Shown here piece by piece: positions 17,243-26,672 of a stretch of DNA of 64,000 bases. The notes beneath the pieces were generated by a model that saw only the letters and a list, made by a program, of their open reading frames with translations, had not been told where the DNA came from and ran no database searches. Within the stretch, counting starts at the first letter, position 1; every line of letters begins with the position of its first letter. Where the stretch lies: NCBI RefSeq assembly GCF_024169245.1, contig NZ_JALJWP010000001.1, forward strand, positions 3,163,501-3,227,500. Reading direction: 5' to 3'. Both the position numbers and the translations under genes were made by a program. Source of the DNA: Pseudomonas koreensis (GTDB taxonomy: Bacteria; Pseudomonadota; Gammaproteobacteria; Pseudomonadales; Pseudomonadaceae).

Positions 17243-18049
17243 TCACTTGAGCAGCTCCCGGCACAGGGGTTTGTCGTGGGGTACGCCGAGGAGTTCGCAG
17301 ACCGTGCCGCAGAGCTCGGTCTGCTTCGGTGTGGCGTCAGGGTTCAGGCTGAACGCATCGCCGAGGACAAACAGCGGCACCTGGCGTTCTTCCGGGAGCA
17401 GGCCGTTGTGCGAGCGATCGTTGTTCATGCCGTGGTCGGCGGTCACCAATACCTGATAACCAGCGTCGAGCCAGCTCTGCAGATAGTCGGCGAGGATGAT
17501 GTCGGCGGAGCGCGCGCTGTTGCGGTATTGCGAGCTGTCGAGGCCGTGCCTGTGGCCGGCATCGTCGATATTCATAGGGTGGATCAGAAGGAAATTCGGC
17601 GCGTGGCGCAGGCGTAGATTCTCGGCGTCGGCGAAAAGGTGCGAATCCGGATAATGATCGTTCCAGTAGAAATGTCCGTGCTGGATCGGCAACGCCGGAT
17701 CGTCGGTGTGGCGGTCGCGCGCAGCCACGAACGGTGAGCGGTTATACAACTCGCTGACCCAGTGATACGCCGCAGCGGCAGTTTTCAGTCCGGCATCGCG
17801 GGCGTAGTGGTAGATGCTGCGCTGGTTGGACAGGCGCGAGACATTGTTGTGGACGATGCCGCTGTCGATCGGCGGCACACCGGTGAGAATGCATTCGTAA
17901 AGCGGTCGGGACAGGGCGGGCAGCTCGCACTCCAGTCGATAGAGCGCCGCGCGTCCTGCGCCAACATAAGCCTGCAGATGCCCCATGGCGTGACATGCAA
18001 CCTCGTAATTGAGGCCGTCGAGCACGACAAGGATGACGTTGTGCTTCAT
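17243..18049 (-). CDS. Alkaline-phosphatase-superfamily (NPP-like) phosphodiesterase
   Basis: 268 residues. Metal-site motifs of the NPP/alkaline phosphatase superfamily are visible: VVLDG near residue 11, a candidate nucleophile Ser at 47 in LPALSRPLY, DDAGHRHG at 162-169, and TADHGM at 203-208 with a later His (214). There is no signal peptide, so it is cytosolic and would act after import. It hydrolyses phosphodiester, phosphomonoester or phosphonate bonds; which one is unknown. It is placed between the binding protein and the permeases, so substrate import and cleavage are co-expressed. Confidence 0.85.
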   Translation of the reverse strand: MKHNVILVVLDGLNYEVACHAMGHLQAYVGAGRAALYRLECELPALSRPLYECILTGVPPIDSGIVHNNVSRLSNQRSIYHYARDAGLKTAAAAYHWVSELYNRSPFVAARDRHTDDPALPIQHGHFYWNDHYPDSHLFADAENLRLRHAPNFLLIHPMNIDDAGHRHGLDSSQYRNSARSADIILADYLQSWLDAGYQVLVTADHGMNNDRSHNGLLPEERQVPLFVLGDAFSLNPDATPKQTELCGTVCELLGVPHDKPLCRELLK

Positions 18050-18100
18050 AGGGGCAAGAACTCCGCGAAATTCATATAGTCCGAAACTAACTCGATCCCC

Positions 18101-18190
18101 TGTGGGAGCGAGCCTGCTCGCGAATGCGGTACATCATTCAACAGTGATGTCGACTGACACGCCGCCTTCGCGAGCAGGCTCGCTCCCACA
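18101..18190. repeat. REP inverted pair
   Basis: TGTGGGAGCGAGCCTGCTCG and its inverted copy ending CTCGCTCCCACA enclose ~42 bases between the binding-protein and phosphodiesterase genes. As a stable hairpin inside an operon it may raise the level of the upstream binding-protein mRNA. Confidence 0.85.
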
Positions 18191-18229
18191 TTTGGATCTT
18201 CAGCGGATCCCGAACAGGGATCTACGGGA

Positions 18230-19297
18230 TTACTTCATCTCTACGATGACTTCCTCGTTCCACTTCTGCGGCAGGGCCTTGGAGGTCTTTTCCCACGCAT
18301 CGGCGTCCTTGATCGGCGTGACCTTTTTGTACTGCTCGTTCGGCAGCAGTTTGGCTTTCACGTCTTCCGGCAGTTGCAGGTGTTCGGCGCGGATCGGCCG
18401 GGCGTTGCCTCGCGCGAGGTTGGTCTGGCCGGCGTCGCTGAAGATGTATTCGCGGGTCAGCTTGGCGGCGTTGGGGTTTTTTGCGTACTTGTTGATGATC
18501 GTGGTGTAACCGGAAATCACCGAACCGTCGGACGGGATCAGCACCACGTAGTCATCCGGGTTGGCCATCTTGGCCTTGTAGCTCAAACCGTTGAAGTCCC
18601 ACACCACGCCGACTTCGATCTCGCCCTTTTCCATGGTGGCGATGGTCGGGTTGGCCATCGACAGGCGGCCCTGTTTGGCGATGTCTGCAAACAGCAGCAA
18701 GGCTGGCTGGATGTTTTTCTCGTCGCCACCGTTGGCCAGTGCTGCGGCGAGCACGCCGTTGGCGGCCTGGGCGGCGGTGCTCACGTCACCGATGGAGACC
18801 TTGTACTTGCCGGTTTTGAGGTCAGCCCATTTGGTCGGCACCTCGGAGCCGTGCAGCAGCTTCTTGTTGACGATGAAAGCGATGGTGCCGGTGTAGGCCA
18901 GCGCCCAGTTGCCGTCCTTGTCTTTGGCCCAGTCCGGAACCTGATCCCAGGTGCTTGGCTTGTACGGTTGCACCACGCCTTGCTTGACCGCGATCGGGCC
19001 GAAGGCGGCACCGACGTCGCCGATGTCGGCGGTGGCATTGTCTTTTTCGGCGGCGAACTTGGCGATTTCCTGGGCCGAGCTCATGTCGGTATCGATGTGT
19101 TTCAGGCCGTATTTCTTGGCCAGGTCTTCCCAGGTGCCTTTCCAGTTGGCCCAGTCATCGGGCATGCCGACGCTGTTGACGGCGCCTTCCGCCTTCGCAG
19201 CGGCTTCGAGGGTTTTCAGATCGGTGTCGGCCGCCATCGCGGCGGTGCACATTGCAATGGTCGAGCCTAACAGTGTTGCCAGGAAAAGCTGTTTCAT
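18230..19297 (-). CDS. ABC transporter periplasmic substrate-binding protein
   Basis: 355 residues, ATG with a GGAG ribosome site. The signal peptide (MKQLFLATLLGSTIAMCTAA) is cut around MAA. The mature protein has the two-lobed class II binding fold typical of polyamine, iron(III) and aminoethylphosphonate binders (family markers include VGVVWDFNGLSYKAK and GYTTIINKYAKNPNAA). No ligand residues can be assigned. It is first gene of a minus-strand run: binding protein, phosphodiesterase, two permeases, ATPase, HAD phosphatase. Confidence 0.9.
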   Translation of the reverse strand: MKQLFLATLLGSTIAMCTAAMAADTDLKTLEAAAKAEGAVNSVGMPDDWANWKGTWEDLAKKYGLKHIDTDMSSAQEIAKFAAEKDNATADIGDVGAAFGPIAVKQGVVQPYKPSTWDQVPDWAKDKDGNWALAYTGTIAFIVNKKLLHGSEVPTKWADLKTGKYKVSIGDVSTAAQAANGVLAAALANGGDEKNIQPALLLFADIAKQGRLSMANPTIATMEKGEIEVGVVWDFNGLSYKAKMANPDDYVVLIPSDGSVISGYTTIINKYAKNPNAAKLTREYIFSDAGQTNLARGNARPIRAEHLQLPEDVKAKLLPNEQYKKVTPIKDADAWEKTSKALPQKWNEEVIVEMK

Positions 19298-19647
19298 TCC
19301 GAAGCTCCTTGGTCGTGTTCAACGCTGCGATTGCGGTTGTGTTGGTCTAGGTCAGCAATACCTGAGCCAATTTAGGTGAGCCGGATGACACTTTGATGTC
19401 GCTGGCCCTGCGGCAGGTGTTTCATCTGCCCGTGATCGGCAGGTGCCAGATAAGCGTAGACCACCCTAAAAACCCTGGTGAGCAGGGGAATTGGCCGATG
19501 TATTGCAAGTCGTGAAAGCGACCGTTCGGTAGTTTTGTCATCTGGCGGTCATCTGCACTGCCTAGGCTTGCAACACACAAAAGCGCTTTGATCGGCGCTC
19601 GGATTTGCCCCGAAACAGTGCTGGTCTAGTCCAGATAGGTAACGTTG
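19298..19647. promoter_or_regulatory. Divergent control region of the ABC cluster and its GntR regulator
   Basis: Two sites of the HutC-subfamily type are visible. TTGGTCTAGGTCAG at 19342-19355 lies 45 bases before the binding-protein gene, and CTGGTCTAGTCCAG at 19621-19634 lies 13 bases before the regulator. A half site (GTAGACCA) is near 19456. UTRA-domain regulators such as NagR and DasR bind TGGTCTAGACCA, so both promoters are probably controlled by the adjacent regulator. No further gene is seen in the interval. Confidence 0.6.
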
Positions 19648-20361
19648 ATGCGCGATGAGGCAACGAAAGCGGTGACAGCGATTGGCCAGGTGTTGCAGGA
19701 GCAGCTCGATCACGGGCTGCTGGCGGCCGGCAGCAAGTTGCCGGCCGAACGCAAGCTCAGCGAGTTGTTCGGGACCACGCGAATCACTGTGCGCGAGGCG
19801 TTGTTGCAGCTGGAGGCGCAGGGGCAGATTTATCGCGAAGAGCGCCGTGGCTGGTTCGTGTCGCCGCCACGCCTGGCGTACAACCTGATGCAGCGCAGTC
19901 ATTTTCACGCGATGGTCAGTGCGCAGGGGCGCGATCCTTCGACCGAGGTGATTTCGGCACGCTTGCAGCCGGCTTCAGCGGCGGTGTGTGCGTGGTTGCA
20001 GTTGCCGGCGTTGTCGAGCGTGATTCAGATTTGCCGCTCGCGGCGGATTGATGGGCGGTTGGTGTTGTATGTGGAGCACTATTTGAATCCGCAGTTTTTT
20101 CCGGGAATTCTTGATTTTGATCTGAATCAGTCGATTACCGAGTTGTATGCGCGGCATTACGATTTGCACTATGGGCGGGTGCGCTTTGAGATTGTGCCTA
20201 CCTCTTTATCTGTTGATGCGGCGGCGGCTTTAAGAGTGTCGGTGGGGAGTCCGGGGTTGCGCATTGCGCGGGTCAATTATGATCAGCATGGGCGGTTGAT
20301 TGATTGTGATCTGGAGTTTTGGCGGCATGATGCGATTCACGTTGGGGTTGATGTGGTTTGA
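19648..20361 (+). CDS. GntR/HutC-family transcriptional regulator (UTRA domain)
   Basis: 237 residues from ATG 19648. The N-terminal winged helix is visible (GSKLPAERKLSELFG, TTRITVREALLQLEAQG) and a UTRA effector-binding domain fills the rest (HYLNPQFFPGILDFDL, and the end VNYDQHGRLIDCDLEF). It is divergent from the ABC cluster, with operator-like sites on both sides. The effector would be the transported solute or a breakdown product. Codon use becomes less GC-rich in the last third of the gene. Confidence 0.9.
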   Translation: MRDEATKAVTAIGQVLQEQLDHGLLAAGSKLPAERKLSELFGTTRITVREALLQLEAQGQIYREERRGWFVSPPRLAYNLMQRSHFHAMVSAQGRDPSTEVISARLQPASAAVCAWLQLPALSSVIQICRSRRIDGRLVLYVEHYLNPQFFPGILDFDLNQSITELYARHYDLHYGRVRFEIVPTSLSVDAAAALRVSVGSPGLRIARVNYDQHGRLIDCDLEFWRHDAIHVGVDVV

Positions 20362-20766
20362 CCTTTTTTGACCTTGGCGGCCTCTGGGCCGACCAGGTTT
20401 TGGGGTTTTTGGGTGAATATCCGTTGCTGTGGGTGTTGCTTCTGGCGGTTCCGCTCTTACGGCGGGTCACTTTGGCAAACGCCGGAATGCCGGCCCAGCC
20501 CAAAGTAACCAAAAGTCTGTGCTCTGACGTTCGGTCCCTCGCTGGGGCTCGGGGTTCCTTCGCTGCGGAATCGATCCTGGCGCAGCGGCTCCGGTTTGCT
20601 TCGCTGCACCTCCTTCCGCTGTGTCTGGCTGCGCCAGACGGTCGCTGCGCTCCCACGCCCGGATCAATCCCTCCGCTCAGCCTGCCGACGGGCTCCAGGA
20701 TCAAAAGCGGAACTCGAGCTAACGCTCATCGTGGGTAGGAGCTGCCGAAGGCTGCGATCTTTTGAT
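20362..20766. repeat. Dispersed non-coding repeat of fluorescent pseudomonads
   Basis: No supported gene. The stretch has a simple, GC-skewed texture (GACGTTCGGTCCCTCGCTGG, GAATGCCGGCCCAGCCCAAA) that I remember as a repeated intergenic sequence in this group, often annotated as spurious short ORFs. Its end, TAGGAGCTGCCGAAGGCTGC, matches one arm of the repeat at 61759-61848. The repeat status is from memory and would need a genome self-comparison. Confidence 0.45.
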
Positions 20767-20776
20767 TTTGCTTTGT

Positions 20777-21285
20777 GTGGGAGCGAACCTGCTCGCGATG
20801 GCGGCCTGCCAGCCGACCTGATTCTTGAGGATGAACTCGATCCAAGTGTAGGAGTGAGCCTGCTCGCGAAGGCGCCCTGACAGCCGACCTGATTCCTGAG
20901 GATGAACTCGATCCAAGTGTAGGAGTGAGCCTGCTCGCGATGGCGGCCTGACAGCCGACCTGATTCCTGAGGATGAACTCGATCCAATTGTAGGAGCGAG
21001 CTTGCTCGCGAAGGCGCCCTGGCAGCCGACCTCTTCTTTGAGGATGAGCTCGGTCCAATGTAGGAGTGAGCCTGCTCGCGATGGCGCCCTGACAGCCGAC
21101 CTGATTCCTGAGGATGAACTCGATCCAATTGTAGGAGCGAGCTTGCTCGCGAAGGCGCCCTGGCAGCCGACCTCTTCTTTGAGGATGAGCTCGGTCCAAT
21201 GTAGGAGTGAGCCTGCTCGCGAAGGCGCCCTGGCAGCCGACCAGTCTCTGTCGGATGTACTCAATCCCTGTGGGAGCGAGCTTGC
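20777..21285. repeat. Head-to-tail array of eight REP units (~71 bp period)
   Basis: GGAGYGARCYTGCTCGCG recurs at 20780, 20851, 20922, 20993, 21063, 21134, 21204 and 21273, spaced 69-71 bases. The spacer (CAGCCGACCTGATTCCTGAG and onward) is also conserved. All units point the same way. Units 4-5 and 6-7 form a 141-bp higher-order duplication. There is no coding sequence here; overlapping open frames are a by-product of the repeat. Confidence 0.85.
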
Positions 21286-21315
21286 TCGCGCAGGCGCCCC
21301 CACAGTCACCCCTAT

Positions 21316-22650
21316 CTACTTGCCCACCCCCGCATTCCCATACAGATAATCCGTCGCCAACGAAGCCAATGTCCTGACCCCAACCACCAGCGCCGATTCA
21401 TCCACAAAGAACCCCGGATTGTGATTCGGCGCAGCCTTGCTCATGTCCTGATCCCGCGGCGTCACCCCGAGAAACACGAACAGTCCCGGCGCCTCTTTGG
21501 CAAAAAACGAGAAATCTTCCGCACCACCCACCAGTGGACCCTGCACTACATCATCCTTGGCCGCCCACTTCAGAGTCGGCAGCATCTTCTCCGTCAGTGC
21601 CGGGTTATTAATGGTCGGGTCGTACTTTTCGATGATGGTGACGTCGGCTTTCGCGCCGCCGCTTTCGGCGATTTTCTCGATGGTCTGGCGCACATCGCTG
21701 TGAAGTTTCTGGCGGATGCCGTAGTCGTAGGAGCGGATGGTGCCGGTCATGTCGAGTGATTCGGGGATGATGTTGTAGCGGGTGCCGCCGTTGATGGTGC
21801 CGATGCTGACTACCGACGGGTAAGAGGAAATGTCGGTGCGACGGCTGACCACGGTTTGCAGGCCGACGATGGTTTGCGCGCCGACGGTGATCGGGTCGAT
21901 GCCGTCCCAAGGGCGGCCGGCGTGGGTTTGTTTGCCGTGGATCTTGATGCGCAGGTCGTCGGAGCTGGCCAGGGTCGGGCCGGGGCGGTAGGCGATCTGG
22001 CCGGCGGGGACGCCGGCCCAGACGTGCAGGCCGAACACCGCGTCGGGTTTCGGCGATTTCATCACGCCTTCTTCGACCATCATTTTTGCGCCCCAAGTGT
22101 TTTTGCCGTCGGGAATGAAATCGCTCGGGCCTTCTTCGGCGGGCTGGAAGTAGAACACCACGGTGCCGGGCAAAGTGTCGCGCATGCCCGTCAGAATTTT
22201 CGCCGCGCTGAGCAGGATCGCGGTGTGGGCGTCGTGGCCGCAGGCATGCATGACGTCGACTTCCTTGTCGAGATAAGTGCCTTTGGCTTTCGAGGCGAAC
22301 GGCAGGTCGGCGACCTCCTTGACCGGCAGCGCGTCCATGTCGGCGCGCAGGGCCACGGTCGGGCCGGGCAGGGCGCCCTTCAGGATGGCAACCACACCGG
22401 TGCGGGCGACGCCGGTTTTCACTTCCAGGCCCATGGCCCGCAGTTGTTTGGCGACCAGCTCGGCGGTGCGTTTTTCAGTGTTGCCGAGTTCTGGATGGGC
22501 GTGAAGGTCGCGGCGGGTTTCCAGCAGCTGCGGTTCAAGCTTTTGCGCCTGCTCGGCAATCTGTGTGCGGGCGCTGTCCATCGTCGCGGCGCCGGCCTGG
22601 CTGGCGACCAGGGTGAGCAAAAGGGTCTGGGCAATGCGCGTCAGTTGCAT
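21316..22650 (-). CDS. M20 family metallo-amidohydrolase, secreted
   Basis: 444 residues with a signal peptide (MQLTRIAQTLLLTLVASQAG, cut near GAA). Family motifs: ALRADMDALP, MHACGHDAHTAILL (metal ligands), FQPAEEG (catalytic Glu) and GLHVWAG. It is an aminoacylase/hippurate-hydrolase/AbgB-like enzyme that removes acyl or aminobenzoyl groups from amino acids; the export signal suggests the periplasm. It is single, with the REP array downstream. Confidence 0.92.
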   Translation of the reverse strand: MQLTRIAQTLLLTLVASQAGAATMDSARTQIAEQAQKLEPQLLETRRDLHAHPELGNTEKRTAELVAKQLRAMGLEVKTGVARTGVVAILKGALPGPTVALRADMDALPVKEVADLPFASKAKGTYLDKEVDVMHACGHDAHTAILLSAAKILTGMRDTLPGTVVFYFQPAEEGPSDFIPDGKNTWGAKMMVEEGVMKSPKPDAVFGLHVWAGVPAGQIAYRPGPTLASSDDLRIKIHGKQTHAGRPWDGIDPITVGAQTIVGLQTVVSRRTDISSYPSVVSIGTINGGTRYNIIPESLDMTGTIRSYDYGIRQKLHSDVRQTIEKIAESGGAKADVTIIEKYDPTINNPALTEKMLPTLKWAAKDDVVQGPLVGGAEDFSFFAKEAPGLFVFLGVTPRDQDMSKAAPNHNPGFFVDESALVVGVRTLASLATDYLYGNAGVGK

Positions 22651-22714
22651 GGGGTTTCTCCTTGATTATTGTTGTTGGCTTCCTTGCCTGTGACTGCAAC
22701 CGTGCGCCTGAGTG

Positions 22715-24868
22715 CTATTCCTTCGGCTGACCGCCACCGGCAGTAATCACCTGCACACTCATCCGCGGTGTCGCCAGATCGAGCCCCGCCTCATCCAGTT
22801 GCCTTTTCAGCGACAAATTGAACGCCCGAGAAACCTCCCACTGTTTGATCGGTGCAGTCTTGAACCGTGCGCGCAGTATCGCGCTGCCGGATTCGAAACT
22901 TTCCACGCCCTGAATCTCCAGCGGCGACCAGATGTTGCGGCGTTGCAGCGGGTCGCTGCGCATCTTCTGGCCGACGTCGCGCATCAGTTTGATCGCGTCG
23001 TCGATTTCCATGTTGTACGGCACGGCGACACGGAAGATCGCGTAGCCGAATTCCCGCGAGTAGTTCTTGATGCTTTTGATTTCGCTGAACGGGATGGTGT
23101 GGACGATGCCGTCGATGTCGCGCAGGCGGACGGTGCGGATGGTCAGGCCTTCGACGGTGCCGAGGTGGCCGCCGACGTCGACGTAATCGTCGATGGCCAG
23201 CGAGTCTTCGATGATGATGAACAGGCCGGTGATCAGGTCGGCGACCAGCGACTGCGCGCCGAAACCGATGGCCAGGCCGATCACACCGGCACCGGCCAGC
23301 AGTGGCGTGACGTTCATGCCCATGTTCGCCAACGCGACGATCAGCGCGATGATAAAAATCGCCACGAACAGCACGTTGCGGATCAGCGGCATCATCGTCT
23401 GGGCGCGGGCGTTGGCCAGGCCTTTGCGCGAGCGGGTGAGGGCGTGGTGCACGGCGGTGTCGGCGAGGATCCAGATCAGCCAGGAGAAAATCAGCGTGCC
23501 GATCAGGCTGAACAGTCTGACGCTGATGTCATGGCCATCACCTTCGGCGAAGGCGATCAGCGAATGGCCCCAGACACGCAGGCCCAGCTCGATGAAGATC
23601 AGCCACACCAGCAAATGCGCGAGGGTATAGAAGAAATTCTTCAGGCGCTCCGAGTACAGCGCGTGGCGTTTCGGCCCGCGTTGCGGCTTCAACGAGTGAC
23701 GACGCACGAGGCCGTTGATGACCATGCACAACACCAGCAGAACCGTGCAGATCAGCGATTGCCGCAGCGCGGTGCTGGTGTCGCCGGCGGAGACGAACGT
23801 GGCGAACAGCGAGATGCCGACCAGCACCAGCGCCGGCACGTACCAGAAGGTGCCGAGGATCTCGATGGTGTCGCTGAGGGCGCGGCGGGTCAGGCGGCGC
23901 GACAGCGGCTGGTTGCGGATCAAGTGCGCGATCGGCCGGCGGAATCGCAGAATGAACAGGCCGGTCGACAGTGCCGCGAGTACGTTGGCGGTGGTCGCTG
24001 CAGTGTGCGCCAGATGCACGCCCAGGCTCTCGACCAGACGCGGATCGCTCAGCGCTTCACCGAACGCCGCAAAGCTGCCGATCAGCCACAGTGGCCGGAA
24101 CGCCTGATGACGAAGAATGTACAGCGCGCGATGGCGGTGCGGGCCGTCGAGCAACGAGAAGGCAATCACGCAGATCGCCGAGAAACAGGTGCCGACCACC
24201 AAGGCATAGGCCAGCACCATCGCCAGGCTTTTGCCCAGCGATGACGGCAGCACGTAGCTCATGTAAACCGTCATCACCAGGGCGATCAGCCACGGCCCGA
24301 GCTTGCGCAGGGCGAAGCGCAGCATGTCGAGGGCCTTGGGGTGTTGCGGCAGTTCTTCGGTAAGGCCAAAGCGCATGCGCACGCGATGGCCGAGCCAGAT
24401 CAGCGCGGCGGCGAGCAGGCTCCAGACCATCAGGATCACAGCGAAGCCGAAAATAATGGGCAGCCATTCGTTGGCCGGCAGCAGTTTGCTGGTGAGTTCA
24501 TCCTTGGCCAGATCAAACTCGTTGGACCAACGGGTGAGCGGGCTGTCGGCGCCGGAAAACTGTTTCTCGAAGTTAGCGAGGGTGCCGCCGATCAGGCCTA
24601 GCACGCCTTCTTCCGGAGTGGCCTGAGCTTTTTTCGTGGCGTCGCGCAGTTTCTTCAGATCGCTGACCAGCTGCGCGCGTTGCTTGTCGTTTTCCAGTGA
24701 CTTGATCACTTCGTCCAGCGACTGGCCGAGGGGTTCCTGGGCTTCAGCTTGCGGCTTGGAAGTGTTGAGCAGGCCGGGCAGACCGACCGCTTGCGCGGGC
24801 GCCAGCGGCAGCAGCGTCATGATCAAGACAAGCAACAGACCGGGTAAAGCAAAAAGACGAGCGAACAC
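22715..24868 (-). CDS. Mechanosensitive channel, MscS family (large)
   Basis: 717 residues from a GTG at 24868, chosen because it opens a signal peptide (FARLFALPGLLLVLIM, cut near AQA) and has GAGG upstream; an open frame extends further without support. A periplasmic, charged segment (to about residue 120) is followed by roughly ten membrane helices, then the MscS pore and beta domain (AGAGVIGLAIGFGAQSLVAD, FIIIEDSLAIDDYVDV, GTVEGLTIRTVRLRD). This is the MscM/YbdG-like layout. It likely protects the cell against osmotic downshock. Confidence 0.9.
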   Translation of the reverse strand: MFARLFALPGLLLVLIMTLLPLAPAQAVGLPGLLNTSKPQAEAQEPLGQSLDEVIKSLENDKQRAQLVSDLKKLRDATKKAQATPEEGVLGLIGGTLANFEKQFSGADSPLTRWSNEFDLAKDELTSKLLPANEWLPIIFGFAVILMVWSLLAAALIWLGHRVRMRFGLTEELPQHPKALDMLRFALRKLGPWLIALVMTVYMSYVLPSSLGKSLAMVLAYALVVGTCFSAICVIAFSLLDGPHRHRALYILRHQAFRPLWLIGSFAAFGEALSDPRLVESLGVHLAHTAATTANVLAALSTGLFILRFRRPIAHLIRNQPLSRRLTRRALSDTIEILGTFWYVPALVLVGISLFATFVSAGDTSTALRQSLICTVLLVLCMVINGLVRRHSLKPQRGPKRHALYSERLKNFFYTLAHLLVWLIFIELGLRVWGHSLIAFAEGDGHDISVRLFSLIGTLIFSWLIWILADTAVHHALTRSRKGLANARAQTMMPLIRNVLFVAIFIIALIVALANMGMNVTPLLAGAGVIGLAIGFGAQSLVADLITGLFIIIEDSLAIDDYVDVGGHLGTVEGLTIRTVRLRDIDGIVHTIPFSEIKSIKNYSREFGYAIFRVAVPYNMEIDDAIKLMRDVGQKMRSDPLQRRNIWSPLEIQGVESFESGSAILRARFKTAPIKQWEVSRAFNLSLKRQLDEAGLDLATPRMSVQVITAGGGQPKE

Positions 24869-24942
24869 CAGAAGACAACCTCGCGATAGGCGGATGCGCT
24901 GGAGTGTACGAGGCCCTCCGGCGCAATGCGAGCCGGGCGCGG

Positions 24943-25119
24943 TCATTCGTTGAGTTTGGCGAGGATCTTGTAGACCACGGTGGCGAGGATCATCAGCATG
25001 CCGACCCACATGGCAAACACACCGGCGTTCTTGTCACGGAAGTTGAAGCCGATGGCCAGCAGGATCATCCCGCTGAGGATAGGGATGAGCATGGCGTGGA
25101 AGGAGGACATCGAGATCAT
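24943..25119 (-). CDS. Small two-helix membrane protein
   Basis: 58 codons, ATG at 25119 with AAGGCAG upstream (an internal ATG at 25110 is possible). Two hydrophobic helices (AMLIPILSGMILLAIGF and GVFAMWVGMLMILATVVY) are joined by a short polar loop (NFRDKN), ending KILAKLNE. It sits 75 bases upstream of the channel gene on the same strand and may be co-transcribed. Function unknown. Confidence 0.7.
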   Translation of the reverse strand: MISMSSFHAMLIPILSGMILLAIGFNFRDKNAGVFAMWVGMLMILATVVYKILAKLNE

Positions 25120-25234
25120 GGAGACTGCCTTGTCTGGTGGGATCCGTAGAGTCTAGGCAGGTTTTCGAGGCGGGGTGTGATGTGGCTCAGGAATGCATCA
25201 AGTCAGAGAGGATTCTGCTGCCTGCACAGGCGCT

Positions 25235-25300
25235 TTCGCGAGCAGGCTCGCTCCCACAGGTTGGAATGCAACTCAATGTGGGAGCGAGCCTGCTCGCGAA
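25235..25300. repeat. REP inverted pair
   Basis: TTCGCGAGCAGGCTCGCTCC and TGTGGGAGCGAGCCTGCTCG face away from each other with ~18 bases between. The pair lies after the M18 aminopeptidase gene. Confidence 0.85.
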
Positions 25301-25311
25301 GTTTTCAGCCT

Positions 25312-26601
25312 TTACGGCAACTCACGACTGGCATAAAACGCGCTGAGCACTTTGACCAGATGCGCCAGGTCATGGCTGCCGCACAGCTCGCGGATCGAGT
25401 GCATGGCAAAGGTCGGCAAACCGATGTCGACGGTGCGAACCCCCAGGTGGCTGGCGGTGATCGGGCCGATGGTCGAGCCGCAGCCCATGTCGCTACGCAC
25501 CACGAAGCTTTGCACCGGGACTTCTTCGGCCATGCACAGATGGCGGAAGAAGCCGGCGGTTTCGCTGTTGGTGGCGTAGCGCTGGTTGCTGTTGACCTTG
25601 ATCACCGGGCCGGCGTTGAGTTTCGGGCCGTGGTTGGCGTCGTGTTTTTCCGCGTAGTTGGGATGCACGCCGTGGGCGTTGTCGGCCGACACCAGCAGGG
25701 ATTTCTGGATGGTGCGGACGAACTCGTCGCCTTCCGGCAGCAGGCGGCGCAGGGTCTGCTCGAGCATCGGGCCATCGGCACCGCAGGCCGAGCAGGAGCC
25801 GACTTCTTCGTGGTCGTTGCACACCAGCACGCAGGTTTCGTCGGTTTCGGCGCTGAGCAAGGCTTGCAGGCCGGCGTAGCAAGACAGCAGGTTATCGAGG
25901 CGTGCACCGGCAATGAAATCACCGTTCAGGCCGATCACCGCTGCGCTTTGCGTGTCGTAGAAACTCAGCTCGTAATCGAGCACGACGTCGGCATTCAGGC
26001 CGTGTTCGCGGGCCAGTTGATCGGTGAGCACGGCGCGGAAATCGACGCGCTCGTCACCGGCGAACTGGGCGAGAATCGGCGGCAGTTCGGTCTGCGCGTT
26101 GATCGCCCAGCCGAGGTTGGCTTCACGGTTGAGGTGAATGGCCAGGTTGGGAATGATCGCGATCGGTGCCTTGAAGTCGATCAACTGGCTTTCGACCTTG
26201 CCGTCACGGCGGAAAGTGACGCGGCCGGCCAGCGACAGATCGCGGTCGAACCACGGCGCCAGCAACGCGCCGCCGTAGACTTCGACGCCCAGTTGCCAGA
26301 AACCCTGACGCTGCAGTTCCGGTTGCGGCTTGACCCGCAGACACGGGCTGTCGGTGTGGGCGCCGACCAGACGAATGCCGCCATGCAGTGGCGAGTTGCG
26401 GCCCATTTTGATCGCGACGATCGAGGAGTCGTTGCGGGTGACGTAATAGCGGCCGTTGGCCTCGGTGGTCCATGGCTCGCGCTCGTCGAGGCGCACGTAA
26501 CCGGCGGCCTCCAGACGCTGAACGAGGCTGGCGGTGGCGTGGAACGGGGTAGGGGAGGCCTTGAGAAAGTCGATCAGGCCCTGGTTCAACTCTGCGCGCA
26601 T
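25312..26601 (-). CDS. apeB: M18 family aminopeptidase
   Basis: 429 residues, no signal peptide. The M18 metal-site motifs are visible: [15 protein letters not shown], the catalytic NDHEEVGS, and the late [15 protein letters not shown] with HSIREL. These cytosolic zinc enzymes remove N-terminal acidic or other residues and form large oligomers. The length is normal for the family. REP pairs flank the gene on both sides. Confidence 0.94.
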   Translation of the reverse strand: MRAELNQGLIDFLKASPTPFHATASLVQRLEAAGYVRLDEREPWTTEANGRYYVTRNDSSIVAIKMGRNSPLHGGIRLVGAHTDSPCLRVKPQPELQRQGFWQLGVEVYGGALLAPWFDRDLSLAGRVTFRRDGKVESQLIDFKAPIAIIPNLAIHLNREANLGWAINAQTELPPILAQFAGDERVDFRAVLTDQLAREHGLNADVVLDYELSFYDTQSAAVIGLNGDFIAGARLDNLLSCYAGLQALLSAETDETCVLVCNDHEEVGSCSACGADGPMLEQTLRRLLPEGDEFVRTIQKSLLVSADNAHGVHPNYAEKHDANHGPKLNAGPVIKVNSNQRYATNSETAGFFRHLCMAEEVPVQSFVVRSDMGCGSTIGPITASHLGVRTVDIGLPTFAMHSIRELCGSHDLAHLVKVLSAFYASRELP

Positions 26602-26672
26602 AAGAAACTCCAGACAGCAATGGGCGGGAGTTTAACGTATTGGCCGGGGAATTGAATCCGGACCGGATCCCC

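Noticed and set aside
20777..21285. CRISPR array
   Set aside because: Both the palindromic part and the spacer are conserved between units, and there are no cas genes; this is a tandem REP array.
20664..21309. Three overlapping repetitive ORFs on the minus strand
   Set aside because: They are readings of the ~71-bp REP array in different frames; the period is not a multiple of three.
22712..26655. Long plus-strand frames opposite the MscS and M18 genes
   Set aside because: Both minus-strand genes are complete and conserved; the plus frames have repetitive D/H/Q-rich translations without motifs.
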